A DNA stretch of 34,729 bases from JBGCEZ01 sp045106735 (lineage in GTDB: Bacteria; Planctomycetota; Phycisphaerae; Phycisphaerales; SM1A02). Position 1 is the stretch's first letter. Every line of letters begins with the position of its first letter. Position numbers and translations under genes: made by a program. Under the pieces are notes generated by a model. The model was not told the origin of the DNA, did not search any database, and saw only the letters and a program-made list of their open reading frames with translations. This document shows positions 1 through 7,573 of the stretch, one piece after another. The DNA lies in NCBI GenBank assembly GCA_045106735.1, contig JBGCEZ010000111.1:1-34729 (forward strand). The letters are read 5' to 3'.

Positions 1-1127
1 TCGAGAAGGCGCGCATCGACAAGGTGCTCTCGCACGAAGAGATCCGCACACTGATCCAAGCGTTGCAGTGCGGCATCGGCGAAGATTTCGACCTGTCCAA
101 GCTGCGTTACGGCAAGATCATCATCATGACCGACGCCGACGTGGACGGATCGCACATCCGCACGCTCGTGTTGACGTTCTTCTTCCGCCAGATGGCCGAG
201 ATGATTCGCGCCGGCCGCGTCTACCTCGCCCAGCCGCCGCTGTATCAAGTGACGCGCGGGAAGAACGTGCGGTACGTGCTCGACGATCGCGAACTGACCA
301 GCGTTCTGCTGGAACAGGCGATGCAGCACGCAGTCTTCATCGTGCGTGATGAACACGGCGTCGAGGCACGGCGCGTCGAAGGCCACGATCTCGAACGCCT
401 CGCCGTCATTCTCGGCCGGCTTCGCGAACTCGTGTCCGTTTCTGAACGCCGCGGGACGCCGTTCGGCGAGATGCTCCAGCGACGGGCCGACGATCCCACC
501 GGCAAGGGGCGGCTGCCCTCACACCGGCTGGCCTGGCCGGGCGGCGAAGTGCTCTGCTGGGGAGAAGCCCACGCCGAAGAGCACATCGCCCGCGAATCGC
601 TGATCCTCGACGGGATGGGCGCGGCCGCGGTCGACGTCGAAACCAACGGCACCACGATCGACGCCACGCGGATCGCGATCCTGCGTGAACTGCACGAGAA
701 CGTCGAGCTCGCCCGGGTCATGGATCAGCTCGCCGAATTCGGCCTGGACGTCGAAGACTGGTCGCTCGTCCAAGAAGAATCGGTCACCGGCGACAAGCTC
801 CCGACGAAGTACGCCTGGATCGTCGATCCGGGGGCGGAGAAGCAGGGCGTCGTCGAAGTCGCGAACGTCCCCGGCGTCCTGGAAGGCCTCCACGAGGTCG
901 GCCGGCGTGGGATCGAGATCAAGCGCTTCAAGGGGTTGGGTGAAATGAACCCCGAGGAGCTGTGGGAGACCACGATGGATCCGGACGTCCGGGCCATGCT
1001 CCAGGTGACCTGGGATGCGGCCTCCGATGCCGACCAGTTGTTCTCCACCCTCATGGGCGAGAACGTCGAGAGCCGCCGGGCATACATCGAGGACCACGCG
1101 CTTGAGGTCAAGAACCTCGACATCTGA
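1..1127 (+). CDS. gyrB: DNA gyrase subunit B, C-terminal part (5' end outside window)
   Basis: Gyrase B is the ATPase subunit of the A2B2 type II topoisomerase that introduces negative supercoils. The reading frame is open from base 3 and has no start in the window, so only about 375 C-terminal residues are seen. The Toprim motif DADVDGSHI (near base 135) supplies the Mg-binding acidic residues, and QPPLYQV and KGLGEMNPEELWETTMDP are standard GyrB signatures; the protein ends in KNLDI as many GyrB do. Between QPPLYQV and the KGLGEMN tail lies an insert of roughly 190 residues, in the same place as the extra domain of E. coli GyrB, so this is a long-form GyrB. The Toprim and tail motifs fit GyrB better than ParE. 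The next gene, rpsO, is 229 bp downstream in the same direction. Confidence 0.96.
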   Translation, partial: EKARIDKVLSHEEIRTLIQALQCGIGEDFDLSKLRYGKIIIMTDADVDGSHIRTLVLTFFFRQMAEMIRAGRVYLAQPPLYQVTRGKNVRYVLDDRELTSVLLEQAMQHAVFIVRDEHGVEARRVEGHDLERLAVILGRLRELVSVSERRGTPFGEMLQRRADDPTGKGRLPSHRLAWPGGEVLCWGEAHAEEHIARESLILDGMGAAAVDVETNGTTIDATRIAILRELHENVELARVMDQLAEFGLDVEDWSLVQEESVTGDKLPTKYAWIVDPGAEKQGVVEVANVPGVLEGLHEVGRRGIEIKRFKGLGEMNPEELWETTMDPDVRAMLQVTWDAASDADQLFSTLMGENVESRRAYIEDHALEVKNLDI

Positions 1128-1295
1128 GGGGCGAGCGCGGGCGAGTGTTTCATCGGCGCCGCATGCCCGGTCAAAATCCGAACGATTGGGGCTGCGCCTC
1201 GCACCTCGGTGGACGCTGGGCGGGGGCCTCGCTACGCTGCTCCGTTCGCAACTCGCCAATCCTCGTGTCGACGGGATGGCTGGGTCGATACTCGT

Positions 1296-1314
1296 CCCGG
1301 GGCGTCTCCCCGGG
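1296..1314 (+). promoter_or_regulatory. hairpin in the rpsO leader
   Basis: A perfect 7-bp stem (CCCGGGG/CCCCGGG) with a 5-nt loop lies 42 nt upstream of the rpsO start. It has no T-run. S15 is known to repress its own mRNA through leader structures in several bacteria; whether this hairpin takes part is inference. The rest of the 229-bp gyrB-rpsO spacer shows no gene and no confident promoter. Confidence 0.25.
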
Positions 1315-1356
1315 CGTGGGTGCGATCTCCGCAGACCGTCGGACGGACCTTGACCA

Positions 1357-1626
1357 ATGACCATTACGCAAGAAGCCCGCACGCAGCTCGTCAACGAACA
1401 CCAACGCCACGACAAGGACACCGGTTCGCCGGAGATCCAGGTCGCCGTGCTGACGAAGCGGATCAGCGGACTGACTGAGCACCTCAAGACCCACCGGCAC
1501 GACTTCGCGTCGCGCCGCGGTCTGGTCATGCTCGTCGGCCGCCGCAACCGCCTGCTGCGGTACCTTCAGCGAACCGAACGTGAGCGCTATCAAGAGCTCA
1601 TCAAGTCGCTTGGCCTCCGCCGCTAA
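1357..1626 (+). CDS. rpsO: 30S ribosomal protein S15
   Basis: S15 binds the central domain of 16S rRNA early in small-subunit assembly. The 89-residue product has the usual family length and its hallmarks: TGSPEIQVAVLT, the HxxDF motif (HRHDFASRRGL), the LVGRRNRLLRYL stretch and a basic end (LGLRR). Start ATG follows directly after CTTGACCA; no clear Shine-Dalgarno is visible. Downstream is pnp after 263 bp, the widely conserved rpsO-pnp order, and in E. coli these two are co-transcribed and processed by RNases. No oddities. Confidence 0.98.
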   Translation: MTITQEARTQLVNEHQRHDKDTGSPEIQVAVLTKRISGLTEHLKTHRHDFASRRGLVMLVGRRNRLLRYLQRTERERYQELIKSLGLRR

Positions 1627-1727
1627 GTCGGAACGCCGGCGACGACAACTTATGGACGCGACGCGTCGGAGCAGCTGGTCCATTGACCGGCTCGTGAGGC
1701 AGTCGGCAGGGTGCACGCTGAAGTGAA

Positions 1728-1747
1728 CCGCTCTCATTGAGAAGCGG
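1728..1747 (+). other. hairpin in the rpsO-pnp spacer
   Basis: CCGCTCTC / GAGA(A)GCGG folds into an 8-bp stem with one bulged A and a 3-nt loop, about 100 nt after rpsO. No T-run follows, so it may be an RNA-processing or attenuation structure rather than a terminator. In E. coli the same spacer carries a terminator and an RNase III hairpin; equivalence here is only inference. Nothing else is recognisable in 1627-1889. Confidence 0.3.
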
Positions 1748-1889
1748 GGCATGGGCCTGCTTCCTGCCTTCTGCCACATGAACCACGCCCGACGCGAGTT
1801 GGCGCTGCACGGAGCAGCGTCCTCGCACTCCCGGCAACATGCAGGCGGCGAGCATTGAGTGCGCGCTGCCTCAGAAGGTTCATTCCATC

Positions 1890-4217
1890 ATGGCATCAGA
1901 CCAAAAGATCGTGGTCGAGCGAGAGATCGCCGGCCGGATCTTCCGTCTCGAGACCGGCGAAGTGGCGCGACTCGCCACCGGCGCAGTCGTCGCGACGTTC
2001 GGTGAGTCCGTCGTGCTCTGCAGCGCGGTGCACTCCGGCCCCCGTCCGGGGCTCGACTTCTTCCCCATGCAGTGCGACTACCGCGAGAAGACCGGCGCCG
2101 CCGGCAAATTCCCCGGTGGTTTCCGCAAGCGTGAGGGACCGCCGAGCGAGAAGGAAATCCTCACCATGCGGAACATGGACCGGCCCATCCGGCCCCTGTT
2201 CCCCGACGGCTTCATCAACGAAGTCCAGATGCAGGCGTGGGTCCTGAGTCACGACACCGAGAACGACACCGACGTGGTGGCGTGCACGGCGGCGTCGGCG
2301 GCCCTCTGCCTCACCGATGCCCCGTTCGAGGGCCCCGTGGCCACCGTTCGCGTCGGCCGCATCATCACCGACGACGGTGAGACCCTGGTCATCAACCCCA
2401 CGCAGTCCCAGATGGACTACAGCGATCTCGATCTCGTGCTCTCGGGTCACTCCGACGGCGTGAACATGGTCGAAGTCGGGGCCGCCGAGGTGTCCGACGA
2501 GGACATGCTCGAGGCGATCAAGTTCGGCTACGAGAACGGCGTCAAGCCGCTGCTCGAGATGCAGCTTGAACTTCGCGAGAAGGTCGGCGCAAAGGCTCCC
2601 CGCGAGTACAAGGCCGCGGTGCCCAGCGCTGAGGTCGAGGCCGAAGTGGCCAAGCTCGTGAAGAAGGAGCTGACCGAGGCCCGCAAGATCAACAAGAAGC
2701 ATGACCGCGGCGAAGCCGTGTTCGGGCTCCGCGATCGCATGCTCGACGAGCACTTCCCGATCAAGGACGACGGCACCTACGGCGAGTACACCACTTCCAA
2801 GGCGCGTCGCGACGACGCCAAGGAGGCTTACCGCCGGCTCGAGAAGAAGGTCACTCGCGAGCTCATCAACGAGCTCGGCATCCGCGCCGACGGCCGGAAG
2901 TCCAAGGAGATCCGCGACCTCTTGATCGAGCCGGGCATGCTTCCCCGCACGCACGGTTCGGCCCTCTTCCAGCGCGGCGAGACCCAGTCGATCGTCACCT
3001 GCACCCTCGGCACCGGCCGGGACGAGCAGGTCGTCGATGGCCTGGTCCCTGAGTACTCGAAGAAGTTCTACCTGCACTACAACTTCCCGCCGTTCTGCGT
3101 CGGTGAAGCTGGCCGCATCGCCGGCCCCGGCCGTCGCGAGATCGGCCACGGCGCGCTCGCCGAGCGTTCGCTGCTGGCGATCATCCCGGACGTCGAAGAG
3201 TTCCCGTACACCATCCGCATCGTCAGCGACATCACCGAGTCGAATGGCTCGTCGTCGATGGCCTCCGTGTGCGGTGGCTGCCTGGCCATGATGGACGCGG
3301 GCGTGCCGATCAAGGCGACCGTCGCCGGCATCTCCGTCGGCCGCTTCACCGCGGACGACGGCACCATCACGCACGTGACCGACATCATCGGCGAAGAAGA
3401 CTTCTTCGGCGAGATGGACTTCAAGGTCTCGGGCACGCGTGATGGCATCACCGGCATCCAGCTCGACCTCAAGGCCCGCGGCCTGTGGTTCGAGGAAATC
3501 GAGACGATCTTCAAGCAGGCGAAGGAAGGCCGGCTTGAACTGATCGACGCGATGGAAAAGGTGATCCCTGGCCCGCGCAAGGAACTCAGCCTCTACGCTC
3601 CGCGCATCATCACCGTCATGATCGACCCCGAAAAGATCGGCAAGCTGATCGGACCCGGCGGCAAGACGATCCGCTCGATCCAGGAGCGCACCGGCGCCCA
3701 GATCGACGTGGAGAACGACGGCCGCGTGTTCATCTCCGCGGTGGACGGCGAAGCCGGCGCCTTGGCGCAAGCCGAAGTTGAAGCGCTCGGCGCGGAAGTC
3801 CGCGTTGGCGCGATCTACGAAGGCAAGGTCGTCTCGACCAAGGACTTTGGCGCGTTCGTGGAGATCGCGCCCGGGACCGACGGCATGTGCCACATCTCGG
3901 AGCTGGCCGACGGCTTCGTGAAGAACGTGGACGACGTCGTCAAGATCGGCGACATGGTCAAGGTCAAGGTCATCAACGTCGACGACTCCGGTCGCATCAA
4001 GCTCAGCCGCAAGGCGGCCATGAAGGGCGAGGGCGGCGGCGACGATGAAGGTGGCGACGACGGCGACGGTGGTGGCGGCGGCGGCGACGAGCCCCGCGGC
4101 GACTCCGACGGCGATGGTGACGGTGACGGAGACGGCAAGCGCCGCCGCCGCCGCGGTGGCCGCGGCCGCAGCCGCAGCGGTGACGAAAAGAAGGAGACCG
4201 TCGCCGCCGGCGACTGA
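1890..4217 (+). CDS. pnp: Polyribonucleotide nucleotidyltransferase (PNPase)
   Basis: PNPase degrades RNA 3' to 5' by phosphorolysis and can add 3' tails; it forms a trimeric ring and often joins the RNA degradosome. Start ATG 1890 is chosen because AGAAGG (1873-1878) sits 11 nt upstream and the protein then begins MASDQKIVVERE as in homologues; an upstream in-frame ATG at 1839 lacks this. Order of domains: RNase PH 1 (FFPMQCDYREK, GGFRKREG), helical linker, RNase PH 2 (LPRTHGSALFQRGETQ, then the SDITESNGSSSMASVCGG phosphate/metal site), KH (IGKLIGPGGKTI), S1 (GKVVSTKDFGAFVEI). The 775-residue length is longer than the usual about 700 because of a tail that is first Gly/Asp-rich and acidic, then Arg-rich. 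A strong hairpin follows, so rpsO-pnp probably ends here. Confidence 0.98.
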   Translation: MASDQKIVVEREIAGRIFRLETGEVARLATGAVVATFGESVVLCSAVHSGPRPGLDFFPMQCDYREKTGAAGKFPGGFRKREGPPSEKEILTMRNMDRPIRPLFPDGFINEVQMQAWVLSHDTENDTDVVACTAASAALCLTDAPFEGPVATVRVGRIITDDGETLVINPTQSQMDYSDLDLVLSGHSDGVNMVEVGAAEVSDEDMLEAIKFGYENGVKPLLEMQLELREKVGAKAPREYKAAVPSAEVEAEVAKLVKKELTEARKINKKHDRGEAVFGLRDRMLDEHFPIKDDGTYGEYTTSKARRDDAKEAYRRLEKKVTRELINELGIRADGRKSKEIRDLLIEPGMLPRTHGSALFQRGETQSIVTCTLGTGRDEQVVDGLVPEYSKKFYLHYNFPPFCVGEAGRIAGPGRREIGHGALAERSLLAIIPDVEEFPYTIRIVSDITESNGSSSMASVCGGCLAMMDAGVPIKATVAGISVGRFTADDGTITHVTDIIGEEDFFGEMDFKVSGTRDGITGIQLDLKARGLWFEEIETIFKQAKEGRLELIDAMEKVIPGPRKELSLYAPRIITVMIDPEKIGKLIGPGGKTIRSIQERTGAQIDVENDGRVFISAVDGEAGALAQAEVEALGAEVRVGAIYEGKVVSTKDFGAFVEIAPGTDGMCHISELADGFVKNVDDVVKIGDMVKVKVINVDDSGRIKLSRKAAMKGEGGGDDEGGDDGDGGGGGGDEPRGDSDGDGDGDGDGKRRRRRGGRGRSRSGDEKKETVAAGD

Positions 4218-4245
4218 TCCTGCACCGCGATTGTTTGCACATTGA

Positions 4246-4277
4246 CGAGGGCCCGGACACACACGTCCGGGCCCTCG
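4246..4277 (+). terminator. hairpin terminator after pnp
   Basis: A perfect 12-bp stem (CGAGGGCCCGGA / TCCGGGCCCTCG) with an 8-nt loop starts 29 nt after the pnp stop. Only GTTG follows instead of a long T-run, which is common in GC-rich genomes. It is the obvious end of the rpsO-pnp transcript. Confidence 0.75.
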
Positions 4278-4320
4278 TTGCGTGGATGGGGGTGCGTGGG
4301 ACCGGTTGACGCCGTGGCGG

Positions 4321-4560
4321 TCGTCGGCGGGCGGCGTGTTGGATCGGTGTCCGCGGAGTGGTCTTCCGAGTTGGCGTCCGCGATCGGTGTCCGCGAGTGG
4401 TGTCCAAGGGCGGGCGTCTGCGAGTCACGTACGCCAATGGTGTCCAAGGGCTGGCGTCTGCGAGTGACGTACGCCAATGGAGTCCAAGGGCTGGCGTCTG
4501 CGAGTGGCGTCCGCCAATGGAGTCCGAGGGCTGGTGTCCAGCGGGTGGCGTTCGCCGGCG
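4321..4560. repeat. 40-bp intergenic tandem repeat, about six units
   Basis: Contiguous 40-bp units start at 4361, 4401, 4441, 4481 and 4521, with a more eroded unit before them from about 4321. The core units are nearly identical: 4401 and 4441 differ at 2 of 40 bases, 4441 and 4481 at 3. Outer units are progressively degenerate. Each core unit contains GTCCAAGGGC, GGCGTCTGCGAGT and ACGCCAATGG. There is no spacer between units, so this is not CRISPR, and 40 is not a multiple of three, so it does not encode a protein repeat. It lies between the pnp terminator and the amidase gene; the remainder of 4278-4702 shows nothing else. Confidence 0.85.
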
Positions 4561-4702
4561 AGGGTGAGCCTTCGGCCCGGTGCCGGATCGCCGGCGATAT
4601 GATTTCCGCGGCGACATGCGCTGCCCGAGTCATGGATGACGCATGCGGCCCAGCCAGATCGCTGAACCCGCCACGTTGGCGCCAGAGGATGGAGTCCGCC
4701 CC

Positions 4703-5620
4703 ATGTGCATCGAACGCGATGACCGCTCCGGTGACCCGTTGCCGCGCCCTGGTCTTGGATCAGACGCACCGCGCTGCGGGCCGGCCTCGAACGCCGCGGG
4801 CCCCACCAGCGCCAGTGAATCAGATGCTGGGCCCGGGGCGTCCATCGGCCGCCGGGCTGTGTTGGCCCGGGCTGCGCTCTCGGGCCTCGCCGGTGGCGGA
4901 CTCCTCAGCCTGCTCGGCGGCTGCGCGACGGGCGGATCGGCCAACGACTCCATGCAAGCTGCGGGGCTTCCCGCGCCGCCGTGGCCCAGCGAAGGCCGGG
5001 CCGTCATTCGCCGGCCTGACACCCCCGGTCGCGCCGGTCCGGTCCGGCGGGCGCCAACCCGTGCCGCGCCACGAACCGCGCCGGCCGCCTCGCGCACGTT
5101 CACCCGTCCGAGCGGCGTCATCGCCCGCAGTTCGTGGAATGCCGCGTCGCCGGTGACCGGCGAGATGGATCCGATGCTGCCGATCCAGCACATCACCGTC
5201 CATCACGATGCCCTCGACTACGAGAGTTTCAGTCGGGCCGACGCCCGGCAACGCATGGCCCGCGTGCAGTCGGCCCACCAGCAGGGCAATGGCTGGGCGG
5301 ACATCGGCTACCACTTCGTCATCGACCGCAGCGGCGCGGTCTGGGAAGGTCGGCCGTTGCAGTGGCAGGGTGCCCACGTCAAGGATCGCAACGAGGGCAA
5401 CATCGGCGTCATGCTGATGGGGAACTTCGAAGTGCACCAGCCGAGCGAGGCCCAGGTCCAGACCGTCGCCCGCTTTGTTCCCGAGTTGCAGCGGACGCAC
5501 CGCGTGTCGCGGTCGAACGTGCGGAGCCACCGTGAGTGGGACAGCGCGAGCACGCTCTGCCCGGGGCGGTACATGCAGGCCCGGCTGAACCGGCTGCGTT
5601 CGGATCGCGCGTTCGGTTGA
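4703..5620 (+). CDS. Tat-exported lipoprotein N-acetylmuramoyl-L-alanine amidase (Amidase_2/PGRP fold)
   Basis: The enzyme should cut the amide bond between MurNAc and L-alanine in peptidoglycan, outside the cytoplasmic membrane. Start ATG 4703 has GGAG 8 nt upstream; an in-frame ATG at 4643 lacks one. With this start, residues 1-48 are a polar extension, followed by a twin-arginine signal (RR at 50-51, then AVLARAALSG), a Gly/Leu-rich hydrophobic core and a lipobox LLGGC (Cys 74). This predicts Tat export of a folded metalloenzyme and lipid anchoring. After a Pro/Arg-rich linker the C-terminal domain has the zinc-site motifs of the family: ITVHHD, a GYHF tyrosine, VRSHREW and TLCPG. The long N-region before RR is unusual and could mean a later real start. 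It is followed 183 bp downstream by a transporter gene and looks monocistronic. Confidence 0.88.
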   Translation: MCIERDDRSGDPLPRPGLGSDAPRCGPASNAAGPTSASESDAGPGASIGRRAVLARAALSGLAGGGLLSLLGGCATGGSANDSMQAAGLPAPPWPSEGRAVIRRPDTPGRAGPVRRAPTRAAPRTAPAASRTFTRPSGVIARSSWNAASPVTGEMDPMLPIQHITVHHDALDYESFSRADARQRMARVQSAHQQGNGWADIGYHFVIDRSGAVWEGRPLQWQGAHVKDRNEGNIGVMLMGNFEVHQPSEAQVQTVARFVPELQRTHRVSRSNVRSHREWDSASTLCPGRYMQARLNRLRSDRAFG

Positions 5621-5733
5621 GGGGCCGCGAGCGCGTGCCGGCTGGGTGAGGCGCACTCGCGCCGGTCTCGCCTGATCGCCGCCGATCACGGGGCGCCGGC
5701 GAATTGCCAGCTCGCGACCGATGCGCGACGCCA

Positions 5734-5750
5734 GGCCCCCCCTGGGGGCC
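5734..5750. other. intergenic hairpin between amidase and transporter
   Basis: GGCCCCC / GGGGGCC forms a perfect 7-bp stem with a 3-nt loop, 113 nt after the amidase stop. It may end the amidase transcript, but there is no T-run. Confidence 0.3.
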
Positions 5751-5791
5751 GGCAATCCCCGTCCCGCGGTACAGGTCGCGGCACTGGCGGC

Positions 5792-5797
5792 TACCCT
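5792..5797 (+). promoter_or_regulatory. candidate -10 box directly upstream of the 5804 gene
   Basis: TACCCT ends exactly 6 nt before the ATG at 5804, the spacing expected if transcription starts at the A of the start codon. No Shine-Dalgarno is present in between. One of a set of similar sites in this window (see findings). Confidence 0.4.
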
Positions 5798-5803
5798 CGC
5801 GGC

Positions 5804-6250
5804 ATGAAGATGATCCTTGTGCTGCTCGTGTTCCTCATCGGTTGCCTTCAGCCGGTGCAAGCGGCGATGAACGCCGAATTCCGCCACGTGTCTGGCGAGC
5901 CGTTCCAGGCGGCCCTCATCAACATGTACGTGGGCGCCGCGATCATCACGTTGATCCTGCTTGCGACCCGTACGCCGCCGCCGTCGGTCGCGACGATCAT
6001 GGAGGCTCCCAAGTGGGCGTTGGCCGGCGGGCTCATCGGCGCGACCTTGGTCACGGTGATGCTCGTGTCCGCCCGCCCGCTCGGGGCGGCCTTGCTCGTC
6101 TCGGTCTTCGTCCTTGGCCAGGTGGCGAGTTCAACCACCCTCGATCACTTCGGGTGGCTGGGCTACCCGCTGCGCGAGATCAAGCCGATGCGCCTGGCTG
6201 GCTTGGTGATGCTGGTCATCGGCGTGGTGCTGGTGCAGCGCTCGTCGTAG
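5804..6250 (+). CDS. Small DMT-superfamily membrane transporter (YdcZ/DUF606-like)
   Basis: The 148-residue protein is almost entirely hydrophobic, with about five predicted membrane helices: residues 1-20, 40-55, 65-85, 88-108 and 128-145. Typical features of the DUF606 family are seen: an N-terminal helix followed by QAAMNAEFR, a central RPLGAALLVSVFVLGQVASS helix, the conserved DHFGWLGYP loop and a last helix GLVMLVIGVVLVQ. Members are half-size drug/metabolite transporter proteins that probably act as dimers; substrates are unknown. Start ATG 5804 has no Shine-Dalgarno but a -10-like box 6 nt upstream. It stands alone between an amidase and a convergent amidohydrolase, and the context gives no clue to its substrate. 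Confidence 0.85.
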   Translation: MKMILVLLVFLIGCLQPVQAAMNAEFRHVSGEPFQAALINMYVGAAIITLILLATRTPPPSVATIMEAPKWALAGGLIGATLVTVMLVSARPLGAALLVSVFVLGQVASSTTLDHFGWLGYPLREIKPMRLAGLVMLVIGVVLVQRSS

Positions 6251-6309
6251 ACCGAGACGTCGGGGGCGTTGCTCGCGCGGCCCGGCAACGTGTGGCGCGG
6301 TGTGCTGCT

Positions 6310-6384
6310 GATCGGCTGATCCCGTGATCCCGTGATCCCTTGATGATCCGCTGATCCGCCGATCCGCCGATCCGTTGATCCGCT
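6310..6384. repeat. 8-bp GATCCSNN tandem microrepeat
   Basis: Nine consecutive 8-bp units that all start with GATC: GATCGGCT, GATCCCGT twice, GATCCCTT, a 3-nt interruption GAT, then GATCCGCT, GATCCGCC twice, GATCCGTT and GATCCGCT. The block fills most of the gap between the convergent genes ending at 6250 and 6397. Nine GATC sites in 75 bp is a dense cluster for a Dam-type methylase, if the host has one. Confidence 0.85.
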
Positions 6385-6396
6385 GCACCGCGGTAC

Positions 6397-7509
6397 TCAG
6401 TTGGCGTCCTCGTCGCCATACCAGTGGCCGAGCACCTGCTTCGCGTTGTCGTGGTAGATCTTCCGCAACAGCGGGGCGGGCACGTTGTGGCCGGCGAGGC
6501 GCGGGGCGCTCATCGCGTCGAAGTCGTCGGGGAATTCCATCATGAGGTCGGGGTCGGCGATGGGCGATTCGCCGTCGTGCGTGGTCTCGAACAGGGTGCG
6601 AAGCGCCCAGTACCGACTGGCGTACAGGTCGAAGGCTTCGTCCTCGCTCGCCGCCTTGCCGCCCATCGGAGAATCACCGTCGGCCGGCTCGAGGTGCTCG
6701 TCGGTCGTCACGATGTCCGAGCCGAACATGATGCGATCTTGGAATCGCTCCAGGAACGCGACGAACGTGTCCCGCGGATGGCGACTCAGCTCGCGCACCA
6801 TCCACTTGCACGCGCTCGTGTCCAGGTACAGGTTCTCGTGGTCGTCCAGGAGCCGGGTCAGGAACTCCAGGTCCTCCGGCCAGCCGCCCATATGGGCCGC
6901 GATCCAGGGGCGATCGTGGAAGATCTTGAGCACACGGCGCAGCCCGTCGTAGTGTTCCGGCTTGGTGCGATAGCGTTCCGTGTCGGCGTACATCGTCCGG
7001 AACCACGTGTCCGGATCGCCCACGTGCACCATGAACATCATGTCGAGTTCCGCCGCCCGCTCCATCGTCCGCAGCCGCGGCTCGGCGTCCAGGCGGGCGA
7101 CGATGTTCGGATCCATGCCCTCGACAAAGTCAATGATCCGCGGCCCCATCCAGAACTTCAGCATGCGGGCGCCGACGCCGTGGAATGCTTCCACCTGCTC
7201 GATGAGTCCCATGTCCGGTTCGTTCTGTCGCTCGGGCATCTGCCGGACCTGCGGGAACGCGATGAATCGCACGCGGTCGCCGACGGACTTCTGGACCCCG
7301 GCGACGTGCTCCCACCAGGTCATGCTGTACGTCAGTTTGACGCCGTACAAGTCGGCGGCCCGGGCGTGGATCAGCGACGCACGCTCGCCATTGATGTGCG
7401 TGTGCATGTCGATCAACGGGATGTCGGCCAGATCGGCGCGCGCGGGGAATCGTGCGGCCTCGGCGGCATAGTCGACGCCGAAGCGGTTGGACGGATTCGG
7501 GCGGGTCAT
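6397..7509 (-). CDS. Amidohydrolase-2 family metal-dependent hydrolase
   Basis: A 370-residue TIM-barrel hydrolase of the amidohydrolase superfamily; the substrate cannot be named. The metal site is visible: HxH at the end of strand 1 (DMHTH, residues 36 and 38), a His in MVHVGDP (about 162), a His in AAHMGGWP (about 205) and the catalytic Asp in MFGSD (about 264). There is no carboxylated-Lys motif I can place, so a one-metal enzyme of the PF04909 type is most likely. Start ATG 7509 is chosen since the reading frame further upstream overlaps the divergent glycosyltransferase gene and reads as non-protein sequence. No strong Shine-Dalgarno. It is cytoplasmic (no signal peptide). Divergent from the glycosyltransferase with 64 bp between start codons, so the two share a promoter region. 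Confidence 0.88.
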   Translation of the reverse strand: MTRPNPSNRFGVDYAAEAARFPARADLADIPLIDMHTHINGERASLIHARAADLYGVKLTYSMTWWEHVAGVQKSVGDRVRFIAFPQVRQMPERQNEPDMGLIEQVEAFHGVGARMLKFWMGPRIIDFVEGMDPNIVARLDAEPRLRTMERAAELDMMFMVHVGDPDTWFRTMYADTERYRTKPEHYDGLRRVLKIFHDRPWIAAHMGGWPEDLEFLTRLLDDHENLYLDTSACKWMVRELSRHPRDTFVAFLERFQDRIMFGSDIVTTDEHLEPADGDSPMGGKAASEDEAFDLYASRYWALRTLFETTHDGESPIADPDLMMEFPDDFDAMSAPRLAGHNVPAPLLRKIYHDNAKQVLGHWYGDEDAN

Positions 7510-7559
7510 CGGGGCGGTTCTCGGCGGGATTCCGGTGGGGCGAGCCGCACGGCCGCCGG

Positions 7560-7565
7560 TAAACT
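7560..7565 (+). promoter_or_regulatory. candidate -10 box upstream of the glycosyltransferase
   Basis: TAAACT ends 8 nt before the ATG at 7574, inside the short divergent region. It would give a transcript with almost no leader. Confidence 0.35.
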
Positions 7566-7573
7566 CGGCTCCG

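Noticed and set aside
1896..4262. Long open frame (788 codons) antisense to pnp.
   Set aside because: It is a shadow of the GC-biased pnp frame; the sense protein is unmistakable and the antisense product has no family motif.
4361..4560. CRISPR array.
   Set aside because: The 40-bp units are contiguous without spacers and no cas gene is near.
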